The notes under the pieces were generated by a model. That model did not search any database. It was not told where the DNA came from and saw only the letters and a program-made list of their open reading frames with translations. Below are positions 40,507-47,315 of a DNA stretch of 47,315 nucleotides, in pieces. Source of the stretch: CANNDT01 sp945876205. GTDB taxonomy: Bacteria; Acidobacteriota; Vicinamibacteria; Vicinamibacterales; UBA2999. The stretch is from the NCBI GenBank assembly GCA_947503365.1, contig CANNDT010000029.1, positions 1 to 47,315 of the forward strand. Reading direction: 5' to 3'. Positions within the stretch are counted from its first letter, which is position 1; every line of letters begins with the position of its first letter. Made by a program: the position numbers and the translations under genes.

Positions 40507-41868
40507 CTTCCCGTCCTTCGCCGGCTCCTCGGGGACGGAGTGATCATCCCGTAGCTGCGGCAATGCGGACCCGACCGGCGGCGCCAGCAGACCGGCCCTG
40601 GCATAGGTCATCAGCTTGTCGCGCGTGTCGGTAATGTCGAGGTTCCGCATCGTCAACTGCCCGATGCGGTCCTGCGGCGAGAAGACCGACGCCCCCTTCT
40701 CCATGGTGAGCCGCTCGGGCTTATAGGTCAGGTTCGGGCTGGTCGTGTTCAGGAGTGAGTAGTCGTTCCCGCGACGGAGCTCGAGGGTGACTTCGCCGGT
40801 CACGAGCCGAGCCACCCACCGCTGCGCCGTCTCGCGCAGCATCATCGCCTGCGAATCGAACCAGCGACCCTGATACAGCAGCCGGCCAAGCCGGCGGCCG
40901 TTGTCGCGATACTGCTCGATCGTGTCTTCGTTGTGGATGCCGGTGATCAGCCGCTCGTAGGCGATGAACAGCAGCGCCATGCCGGGCGCCTCGTAGATGC
41001 CGCGGCTCTTCGCTTCGATGATGCGATTCTCGATCTGATCGCTCATGCCGAGGCCGTGCCGCCCGCCGATGCGATTCGCCTCGAGCATCAGCTCCACCGG
41101 ATCGCTGAACTCGATGCCGTTCAACGCGACGGGATGTCCCTCGTCGAAGCGGATGGTGACCTGTTCGGCCTTGATCGCGACGTCATCCTTCCAGAACGCG
41201 ACGCCCATGATCGGCTCGACGATCTTGATACCCGTGTCGAGCCGCTCGAGGTCTTTCGCTTCGTGCGTGGCACCCAGGATGTTCGAGTCGGTTGAGTACG
41301 CCTTCTCGGCGCTCATCTTGTAGACGAGGCCTGCCTGGCGCATGTACTCCGACATCTCGGCGCGTCCGCCGAGCTCGTCGATGAATGTCTGGTCGAGCCA
41401 CGGCTTGTAGATGCGCAGGCTCGGGTTGGCGAGCAGTCCGTAGCGATAGAACCGCTCGATGTCGTTGCCCTTGAACGTGCTCCCGTCGCCCCAGATGTTG
41501 ACGTCGTCTTCCTTCATCGCGACGACGAGCATCGTGCCGGTGACCGCGCGGCCGATCGGCGTGGTGTTGAAGTAGGCCACGCCGGCGGTCGAAATGTGGA
41601 AAGCGCCGCACTGCAGCACGGCAAGGCCTTCGTGCACCAGCTGCGAGCGGCAATCGATCAACCGCGCCTTCTCGGCGCCGTACTGCAGCGCGCGGCGCGG
41701 GATGTCGTCGTAGTCGGGTTCGTCGGGCTGACCGAGGTTCGCCGTGTAGGCGTACGGAATTGCGCCTTTCGCGCGCATCCAGTGGAGCGCGGCGCTGGTG
41801 TCGAGCCCGCCGGAAAACGCAATGCCGACCCGCTCACCCGCCGGCACGCGCTGAAGAATATTTGCCAT
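40495..41868 (-). CDS. argG: argininosuccinate synthase, type 2
   Basis: Joins citrulline and aspartate to argininosuccinate. 457 aa, the longer E. coli-type ArgG. PP-loop AFSGGLDTSAALHWM, GTMLVVAMKEDDVNIWGDGSTFKGNDIERFYRYG, and GGRHGLGMSDQIENRI are typical. A type-1 ArgG relative with a damaged PP-loop sits with argR and argH at 46039-46818, so this is the working enzyme. Start codon ATG with no Shine-Dalgarno; a TATAGT lies about 10 bp upstream, so the message may be near-leaderless. Confidence 0.95.
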   Translation of the reverse strand: MANILQRVPAGERVGIAFSGGLDTSAALHWMRAKGAIPYAYTANLGQPDEPDYDDIPRRALQYGAEKARLIDCRSQLVHEGLAVLQCGAFHISTAGVAYFNTTPIGRAVTGTMLVVAMKEDDVNIWGDGSTFKGNDIERFYRYGLLANPSLRIYKPWLDQTFIDELGGRAEMSEYMRQAGLVYKMSAEKAYSTDSNILGATHEAKDLERLDTGIKIVEPIMGVAFWKDDVAIKAEQVTIRFDEGHPVALNGIEFSDPVELMLEANRIGGRHGLGMSDQIENRIIEAKSRGIYEAPGMALLFIAYERLITGIHNEDTIEQYRDNGRRLGRLLYQGRWFDSQAMMLRETAQRWVARLVTGEVTLELRRGNDYSLLNTTSPNLTYKPERLTMEKGASVFSPQDRIGQLTMRNLDITDTRDKLMTYARAGLLAPPVGSALPQLRDDHSVPEEPAKDGKKKS

Positions 41869-41878
41869 CTAATCGAAC

Positions 41879-41886
41879 ACTATAAT
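41879..41886. promoter_or_regulatory. overlapping divergent -10 boxes (argG / FNR gene)
   Basis: Plus strand TATAAT (41881-41886) ends 6 bp before the GTG of the reductase gene; minus strand TATAGT (41884-41879) ends 10 bp before the argG ATG. Both messages would be leaderless or nearly so, and cannot easily be initiated at the same time. Confidence 0.5.
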
Positions 41887-41892
41887 CCGTCA

Positions 41893-42606
41893 GTGCCCCA
41901 CGTCACGGTACCCATCGTCGACATGACCGCGGTGACGCCGCGAACCCGTCTCGTGACGCTCGACATGCACGCGCACCCGACGCCGTTTCTCCCCGGACAG
42001 GCGGTGATGGTCGGTGCGCATGGGCAGGACGTGCAGCGGCCGTACTCGATCGCGTGCTCTCCGGAGCGCGCGGAGGAGACGGGGCATCTCGAGCTCTTGA
42101 TCGGGACGGAAGAGAATGGCGACCTCGGTGAACACCTGGCGGGCGCCGCGATCGGCATGCTCGTCGACGTCGGGGGGCCGATGGGCACGTTCACGTTTCC
42201 CGAGAAGCCGAACCAGCCGTGGCTGCTGTTTGTCGCCGGGGGGACGGGGATCGCGCCGCTGCACTCGATGATCGATCACAGCCTGCGGCAGGATCTGTCG
42301 CAGCAGATTTCGCTCCTGTACAGCGCGCGGCGCAGAGACGAGTTCGCGTTCATCGAGGAGCTGCGGCGACACCAGGCCGCTGGTCGGATCGAGCTGCACC
42401 CCACGGTGACGCGGGACGACAGCTCTCAGTGGGCGGGCAGCCGCGGACGCATCGGCCGCGCCCACTTCGAGGCGGTCATGCACGAGCCCGCGGCGACCCT
42501 CTGCTTCATCTGCGGGCCGACCCAGCTGGTCAGCGAATCCGTCTCGACGCTCGAGGCGCTGGGCGTCCCGCCGTCGCAGATTCACACCGAACGCTGGGGT
42601 CAGTAA
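41893..42606 (+). CDS. ferredoxin-NADP reductase-like flavoprotein
   Basis: 237 aa FAD/NAD(P)-binding reductase. FAD motif RPYSIACSP, glycine loop LLFVAGGTGIAPLHSMI, LLYSARRRDEFAF, and C-terminal CFICGPTQLV. No Fe-S domain, so it acts with a separate electron carrier. The GTG at 41893 is the first codon after a TATAAT box and lacks a Shine-Dalgarno, suggesting a leaderless message. It ends next to the BON gene with no gap (convergent). Confidence 0.85.
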   Translation: MPHVTVPIVDMTAVTPRTRLVTLDMHAHPTPFLPGQAVMVGAHGQDVQRPYSIACSPERAEETGHLELLIGTEENGDLGEHLAGAAIGMLVDVGGPMGTFTFPEKPNQPWLLFVAGGTGIAPLHSMIDHSLRQDLSQQISLLYSARRRDEFAFIEELRRHQAAGRIELHPTVTRDDSSQWAGSRGRIGRAHFEAVMHEPAATLCFICGPTQLVSESVSTLEALGVPPSQIHTERWGQ

Positions 42607-42915
42607 CTAGGGCTCGATCTGAAGGGCGTCCTTCACTTCGACGACGCCGCTGATCATGTGCGCAAGAGCCACCGCCTGTTCCTTTTCGGCCTGGGTCTTC
42701 ACCCGGCCTGAAAGGGTCACGACGCCCTTGAACGTATCGACGTCGATTCGCAGGCCGCCGACGCCTGGGTCGTTCAGCATGGCCGTCTTGACGCGCGTGG
42801 TGATGGTGGTGTCGTCGATGGCCTCGCCGACGGTCTTGCCGCATCCGATGGTCGCCAGGGGCGCGGCGATCGCAAGCGCCAGCGCCAGGTTCTTCCAGTA
42901 GCTCAGCTTAGGCAT
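42607..42915 (-). CDS. BON-domain lipoprotein (OsmY-like)
   Basis: 102 aa. Lipoprotein signal with an ATIGC lipobox, then one BON domain (ITTRVKTAMLNDPGVGGLRIDVDTFKGVVTLSGRVKTQ). Proteins of this type sit at the outer membrane or in the periplasm and respond to osmotic stress. It follows fabI by 30 bp on the same strand. Confidence 0.9.
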   Translation of the reverse strand: MPKLSYWKNLALALAIAAPLATIGCGKTVGEAIDDTTITTRVKTAMLNDPGVGGLRIDVDTFKGVVTLSGRVKTQAEKEQAVALAHMISGVVEVKDALQIEP

Positions 42916-42945
42916 TCAGCCCTCCGTAAGTGAGGAGGGTGCAAC

Positions 42946-43719
42946 CTACATGCCCGTGACGTGATACCCCGCGTCAACCATCAGCACTTCGCCGGTAATT
43001 CCCCTGGCTGCGTCGCTCAGAAGAAACGCAGCCGCGTCACCGACCTCGCCAGTTTCGACGCTGCGGCGCAGCGGCGCACGATCGCGATACACGGTGAGGA
43101 TCGAGGAGAATCCCGGGATTCCTGCCGCCGCGAGCGTCTTGATCGGTCCTGCCGACACGGCGTTCACACGGATGTTGCGAGGGCCGAGATCGGCCGCCAG
43201 GTAGCGGACCGAGGCTTCGAGCGCAGCCTTGGCCACGCCCATCACGTTGTAGTTCTGGAAAACGCGGTCACTGCCGAGGTAGCTCAGCGTGAGGATGCTG
43301 CCGCCCCCCTTTTTTTCCATTAAGGGAGCACCGCCCCGCGCGAGGGCAACCAGCGAATACGCCGAGATGTCGAGCGCGGTCCTGAAACCTTCGCGGCTGG
43401 TACTCGTGAACGACGACAGCAGGTCTTCGCGATTCGCGAACGCCGCGCCATGGACGATGAAGTCGAGGCCGCCGAATTCCTGCTCGACCTTCGCGAACAC
43501 GGCGTCGATGTCAGCGTCCGACGACACGTCGCACGGCAGCACGAGTGCGGGTGAATCGAGACCCTGCGACAGCTCGTTGACGTGTTCTTCGAATCGTCCC
43601 TGGTAGGTGATGGCGAGCCGTGCGCCGCGACTGGCAGTTGCCTGCGCGATGGCCCACGAGATGGAGCGCTTGTTGGCGACGCCGACGATCAGTCCGTGCT
43701 TGCCTGCGAAATCGGTCAT
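42946..43719 (-). CDS. fabI: enoyl-ACP reductase FabI
   Basis: NADH-dependent last step of fatty-acid elongation. 257 aa. Nucleotide motif GLIVGVANKRSISWAIAQA, catalytic Tyr/Lys in YNVMGVAKAALE, and SYLGSDRVFQNYN. It starts immediately after the stop of the RGG-like gene (TAA-ATG), so the two are translationally linked. Confidence 0.95.
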   Translation of the reverse strand: MTDFAGKHGLIVGVANKRSISWAIAQATASRGARLAITYQGRFEEHVNELSQGLDSPALVLPCDVSSDADIDAVFAKVEQEFGGLDFIVHGAAFANREDLLSSFTSTSREGFRTALDISAYSLVALARGGAPLMEKKGGGSILTLSYLGSDRVFQNYNVMGVAKAALEASVRYLAADLGPRNIRVNAVSAGPIKTLAAAGIPGFSSILTVYRDRAPLRRSVETGEVGDAAAFLLSDAARGITGEVLMVDAGYHVTGM

Positions 43720-44568
43720 TTAACGTCCGCGTTTACGTCCGCCGCCACCGCCGCCGGGTCCGCCGGGTCCGCCGGGACCACGTCCCTGGCCGGGTGGCCT
43801 GCCACCGCCGCGGTTGGCGCCCGGCTGCCCGGGACGATTGCCGGGGCGTTGTCCACCTTGGCCAGGACCACCCTGGCCCGAACCGGGTCGGGGGCCACCG
43901 AATCGTGAAGGGCCACCGGGAGACCCGCCCTGCGCGCGCATGGGACGCCGCGGGCCGCGGCCTCCGCCGGGACCGCCAGGGCCCCCACCGCTCGGACGGT
44001 AGCCAGGTTTGTTGCCGTCGAACTCGCGCCCACCGCCGCCCCCTCGCCCACCCGGCTGGCGAACGGTGAAGTCGGTGGCCTTGCGCTCGGGGACCTGGCC
44101 TTCCTGCCGCGGCAGCGTCGCGCGAATCAGCCGGCGATGCACGGGACCGTCGTCTTCCCCTGCGCGGTTCCCGGCGTTGTCGTCCTCGTCGGCGTCGAGG
44201 TCGCTACTCTCGGCATCAGGGTCACCGTCCGCGGCGACCATCGGCACGTCGAATGATTCCCCTGGCGCCATCTGTTCCTCGTCCTCGAGGTCCTGCTCGC
44301 TGGCGTCAGCGTCGATCTCGACGTCCTCGACGGCCGTGCGCGAGCGCAGCGCGCCCTCGATGTCGCCGGCGAGGGCGGTATCCGGCTTCCGGCGCCGGGG
44401 CGACGGCGCCTTCCCTTGCTTGTATTCGTGATCTGCGTCGCACGTGGAGCAGCGTGTCTGCTTCACGTGTTCCTCGATCATCGCGACCACCACGTGGTTG
44501 GTGATGCGGCGCTCACGCGGACAATAGTCGTCCAGAATGTCACCGAGCCGAAGCCGGCGTTGCTGCAT
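43720..44568 (-). CDS. acidic/glycine-rich protein with N-terminal Cys motif
   Basis: 282 aa. Residues 1-55 are compact and look conserved, with CPRERRITNHVVVAMIEEH and CSTCDADHEYK (three cysteines, possible zinc site). Residues 80-140 are strongly acidic (DADASEQDLEDEEQ; SSDLDADEDDN). From about 165 on the chain is Gly/Pro/Arg-rich with RGG and GPGGP repeats, ending GGGRKRGR. Composition suggests nucleic-acid binding or phase separation, but no catalytic domain is visible. A GGGGGAG Shine-Dalgarno precedes the ATG. It is placed directly before fabI. Confidence 0.8.
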   Translation of the reverse strand: MQQRRLRLGDILDDYCPRERRITNHVVVAMIEEHVKQTRCSTCDADHEYKQGKAPSPRRRKPDTALAGDIEGALRSRTAVEDVEIDADASEQDLEDEEQMAPGESFDVPMVAADGDPDAESSDLDADEDDNAGNRAGEDDGPVHRRLIRATLPRQEGQVPERKATDFTVRQPGGRGGGGGREFDGNKPGYRPSGGGPGGPGGGRGPRRPMRAQGGSPGGPSRFGGPRPGSGQGGPGQGGQRPGNRPGQPGANRGGGRPPGQGRGPGGPGGPGGGGGGRKRGR

Positions 44569-44668
44569 TGAACTCCCCCGGAGCCGTACGTACCTTTCGG
44601 GTGGGATGCCTTGAAAAAGGCGAAGGGTGTTGGGAGTCTACCAAATCTGGTCGGCAGGTGGTAGCTCG

Positions 44669-46042
44669 TTAGCTCCCAGCCAGCCACTCGCGACATTCGG
44701 CGAGGGCGGCCCGAACAGCCTCAGGATTCGTCGATTGCGGCGTCCTGCGCGCCTGCACGGACGCGAGCGCCGTGGCAGCCATCGGCGCGTCGTCGCCGAA
44801 CATCTCGCTGGCGTCGCGCCATTCGGGCAGCGTCAGGCCGCTGAAATCACGTCCTTCCGCCAGCAGCCGCCGCACCATCGCCCCGACGACCTCGTGGGCG
44901 CGGCGAAACGGCATCCCGCGCGAGACGAGGTAGTCGGCGACATCGGTGGCCAGCAGGAGTCCCGATGCGGCGCGCTCGGTGTGCTCGGCATTCAACGTGA
45001 GCCGCGACACGACGGCGTGGGCGGCGCCGAGAGAGAGCGCCAGCGTCATCTCCCCGTCGAAGACCGCTTCCTTGTCTTCCTGGAGATCCTTGTTGTAGCC
45101 GCTCGGCAACCCCTTCATCGTCGCGAGCCAGCCGGCGAGACGGCCGATCGCGCGTCCCGTCTTGCCCCGAACGAGCTCCAGCGGATCGGGATTCTTCTTC
45201 TGCGGCATCATGCTGCTGCCGGTGGCCGACGCGTCGGCCAGGTCGAAGTAGGCGTGCTCCTCGCCGGTGAAGATGATGAGATCCTCGGCCATCCGGCTCA
45301 GATGCACCATCGCCAGCGACGTGGCAAAGAGAAACGAGGCAACGAAATCACGATCAGACGAGGCGTCCATGCTGTTGCGGACGACGCGGGAGAAGCCAAG
45401 CCTGGCGGCAAGCACTGAGGTGTCGACCGAGTAGCTGGTGCCGGCGACTGCGCCGGAGCCGAGCGTGAGGGCGTCCGCTTCGTCGGCAGCGGCGGCAAGG
45501 CGCGCGTGGTCGCGTCGCAACGCCGCGGCGTGCGAGAGAAAGAAGTGCGCGACGAGCACGGGCTGGGCGCGCCGCAGGTGGGTGTAGGCCGGCATCAGCC
45601 CCGAACCGCTCTGCTCCGCCTGGTCGGCGCACGCGGCGATCAGCTTCGCAACCGCCTGCTGCAGCACAGGAATGCGGCGCCGCAGATACAAGCGAAGGTC
45701 GAGCGACACCTGCTCGTTACGGGAGCGGCCGGTATGCAGCCGGCGGCCGGCATCGCCGATCCGCTCGACCAGCTTGCGCTCGACGAAGCTGTGCACGTCC
45801 TCGTCCGGGCCCGAGACGAACGACGGGTTGCTCTGGCCTTCCTCGAGAATCGACTGCAGGCCCGACACGATCGAACGAACATCCCCGGCCGAGAGCACGC
45901 CTGCGGCGCCGAGCGCTTCAGCCCATGCGATGCTGCCGACGACGTCGTCTTCGAAGAGGAGGCGATCGAATCCGAAGGAGATGCCGAAGTCGAACGCCGC
46001 GGGATCGGGGGCGGTGTCGAACCGCCCGGACCAGAGCGTCAT
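44669..46042 (-). CDS. argH: argininosuccinate lyase
   Basis: Last step of arginine synthesis, releasing fumarate. 457 aa. LWSGRF at the start, HTGRSRNEQV, and the fumarase/aspartase signature GSSMMPQKKNPD. ATG overlaps the stop of the degenerate ArgG gene (ATGA). The C-terminal 40 residues are more Arg/Ala-rich than usual. Confidence 0.95.
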   Translation of the reverse strand: MTLWSGRFDTAPDPAAFDFGISFGFDRLLFEDDVVGSIAWAEALGAAGVLSAGDVRSIVSGLQSILEEGQSNPSFVSGPDEDVHSFVERKLVERIGDAGRRLHTGRSRNEQVSLDLRLYLRRRIPVLQQAVAKLIAACADQAEQSGSGLMPAYTHLRRAQPVLVAHFFLSHAAALRRDHARLAAAADEADALTLGSGAVAGTSYSVDTSVLAARLGFSRVVRNSMDASSDRDFVASFLFATSLAMVHLSRMAEDLIIFTGEEHAYFDLADASATGSSMMPQKKNPDPLELVRGKTGRAIGRLAGWLATMKGLPSGYNKDLQEDKEAVFDGEMTLALSLGAAHAVVSRLTLNAEHTERAASGLLLATDVADYLVSRGMPFRRAHEVVGAMVRRLLAEGRDFSGLTLPEWRDASEMFGDDAPMAATALASVQARRTPQSTNPEAVRAALAECREWLAGS

Positions 46043-46818
46043 GAGCGCGAAGCCGCGAGCTCGGAGCTCGGGACGGGCGCCGCGGTGGTGGCACCGTGCT
46101 GCAGCTTCAACCGCACGACGCAGGTCGTCGCCTCGCGCACTCGAGCGTTGAATGCGGCCTGGAGCACGACCAGGGCCGGCGAGCCGGCGAAGTCATCCGT
46201 GCTGCTGATGCCGTGCTGCGTGGCGATCACCGTGAGGCTGTCGATGAGTTCGGTGAGCGACATCGGGACGCCGTTGATCGTCACCGGGACGTCATGGTCG
46301 AAGGTGATCTCGACGTCAGCGCCGTTGTCGGGCCCCGCCGGCGGGTGCTTGCGGGCGGCGGCCGCCGGCACGAGATCCGGACGAGGGGTGAACGCTCCGC
46401 TGATCACGCGCATGTCGGGCGCGAGCGCATGTAAGAGGGTGTCGAGACCCGAATCGGGCGCGCCGCCGTGCGCCACCGCTACCGCGCGCTCGATGCGGGC
46501 AATCTCCACGAGCTTTTTTGCAACCAGCGGCCTGGCCAGCGCGGCGAGCGTGGCGGCGCTGCCGTCGAGCGCGCCGGCCTGGAGCGAGGGAAGCAGGTAG
46601 CTGTCGGCGAATTCCTCGCGGACGTCGATGACGTGCGCCCGCATCGCGCCGATCGTCAGCGCGCGCTCGTGGATCTCCTGCAGCTCGCCGCCCGCCCCGA
46701 GGTCGAGCGTCAGCGTCACGACGTCGGCGGCGTGCACATCGGCGAGCCCGCGGATCGCCGCTGAGGTGGTGGCGCTGCCCGAGTACGCGAGAACGATCCG
46801 ATCTTTGCTGTCTGTCAT
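46039..46818 (-). CDS. degenerate type-1 argininosuccinate synthase relative
   Basis: 259 aa against about 400 for the type-1 enzyme. It aligns with ArgG by eye: IVLAYSGSATTSAAI in place of SGGLDTS (PP-loop Asp lost), LTLDLGAGGELQEIHERAL, ADSYLLPSLQAGAL, LARPLVAKKLVEIARIE, and later VPVTINGVPMSLTELIDSLTVIATQHG. The segment that binds citrulline and aspartate (GKGND-type motif and the SIxGR region) is missing. It has no stop or frameshift and overlaps argR and argH (ATGA each), so it is still translated. Catalysis as ArgG looks impossible; type-2 argG is elsewhere in the window. Confidence 0.85.
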   Translation of the reverse strand: MTDSKDRIVLAYSGSATTSAAIRGLADVHAADVVTLTLDLGAGGELQEIHERALTIGAMRAHVIDVREEFADSYLLPSLQAGALDGSAATLAALARPLVAKKLVEIARIERAVAVAHGGAPDSGLDTLLHALAPDMRVISGAFTPRPDLVPAAAARKHPPAGPDNGADVEITFDHDVPVTINGVPMSLTELIDSLTVIATQHGISSTDDFAGSPALVVLQAAFNARVREATTCVVRLKLQHGATTAAPVPSSELAASRS

Positions 46819-47270
46819 CCTTCTCCTGCCAGCTCTTCGAGCCGCTTCACCAGTGCCTTCGCGCGACGTGCGTCGCGGGCAATGGCGAGAATCGTGTCGT
46901 CTCCGGCGATCGTCGCCACCAGTTCGGGGAGCCGCGCCCCGTCGAGCGCGACGCCGAGTATCTGCGCCTGCCCCGGGCCGGTGCGGAGCAGCACGAGCTG
47001 CTGCACGCGGTCGACGCGGGTCAGGTAGTCGCCGAGCGCGCGGTGCAGCATCGACTTCGCCGCGTCGCCGTTGCGCCCAGGCTGCGCGGACGACTGGTAG
47101 GCCGCACTCTCGCCGCCCTTGACCAGCCCCAGCTCGCGGATATCGCGCGAGAGCGTCGCCTGGGTCACATCGAAGCCCTCGGCGCGCAGCCGCTTGCGCA
47201 GCTGCTCCTGGTTGCGCACCGGCTCGCGCTGAACGAGATCGAGAATCACGGACTGACGGCGCGCCTTCAT
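46815..47270 (-). CDS. argR: arginine repressor ArgR
   Basis: 151 aa. N-terminal winged helix with the SR motif TQATLSRDIRELGLVK and C-terminal arginine-binding TIAGDDTILAIARD. Hexameric arginine-responsive repressor of arginine genes. First gene of argR-(argG-like)-argH; an ATG preceded by a palindrome at the window edge. Confidence 0.94.
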   Translation of the reverse strand: MKARRQSVILDLVQREPVRNQEQLRKRLRAEGFDVTQATLSRDIRELGLVKGGESAAYQSSAQPGRNGDAAKSMLHRALGDYLTRVDRVQQLVLLRTGPGQAQILGVALDGARLPELVATIAGDDTILAIARDARRAKALVKRLEELAGEG

Positions 47271-47285
47271 ATGGTTGCCCGGTCG

Positions 47286-47315
47286 CTCTCGCGCGGGCTG
47301 AAGCCCGCGCGAGAG
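47286..47315. repeat. 13-bp palindrome upstream of argR, cut by window end
   Basis: Arms of 13 bp (CTCTCGCGCGGGC / GCCCGCGCGAGAG) around TGAA, reaching the last base. Same loop as the 22591-22610 element; it may be longer. Confidence 0.75.

Noticed and set aside
44596..44625. Terminator from the GCCTT/AAGGC hairpin downstream of argH
   Set aside because: Five-base stem with A-rich loop, no T-tract outside the stem on either strand; too weak to call.

Overview
The window is GC-rich bacterial chromosome of about 47 kb, gene-dense on both strands, with no rRNA, tRNA, insertion sequence, phage gene or CRISPR array that I can see. The gene mix (futalosine-route menaquinone genes, secreted FAH-family protein, S8 protease with a W-rich repeat tail, many GTG starts, short palindromes scattered in and between genes) suggests a soil-type Acidobacteriota, possibly class Vicinamibacteria. 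That placement is inference from gene content, not from a marker gene.

Layout. 1-2555 (minus): nadA, superoxide dismutase and a truncated FNR-like reductase. 2691-8719: aminofutalosine synthase mqnE, a cobalamin-riboswitch-controlled B12 importer (btuD-btuC-btuF), a secreted FAH-family protein and mqnD. 8817-15046 (minus): a complete iscRSUA-hscBA-fdx-iscX operon with a recognisable promoter and IscR-type operator, ending in a small secreted protein. 15066-17912 (minus), just upstream of isc: cysM, a JAMM peptidase and a single-chain CysO-MoeZ-rhodanese fusion, read here as protein-thiocarboxylate cysteine synthesis feeding IscS. 17936-22580: M16 peptidase, AlkA-type glycosylase, SIMPL protein and an unknown protein.

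22612-29344 is a metal-handling locus. A minus-strand operon (multicopper oxidase, ZIP transporter, cupredoxin, NRAMP transporter, universal stress protein, then menG) diverges from a DtxR-family repressor whose reading frame runs without a stop into a signal peptide and an outer-membrane-barrel-like domain. A perfect inverted repeat lies between them. 29328-36268: phosphoglycolate phosphatase, queD, queC, then a tightly overlapped operon of deoxyhypusine-synthase-like protein, PIN-like DUF5615 protein, a degenerate ROK protein and nagA, diverging from a sigma-54 activator. 36503-40489: secreted subtilase with eleven NIVW repeats, a 15-codon ORF and an HD-GYP/GAF/GGDEF protein. 40495-47270: arginine genes (type-2 argG; argR, a degenerate type-1 ArgG relative, argH) interleaved with an FNR reductase, a BON lipoprotein, fabI and an RGG-like protein.

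The most notable points are the CysM/JAMM/CysO-MoeZ fusion module, the DtxR-outer-membrane fusion with its oxidase-transporter operon, the degenerate ArgG kept in the arginine operon, and a family of short palindromes, two of which encode the same heptapeptide inside unrelated enzymes (HscA and NagA).
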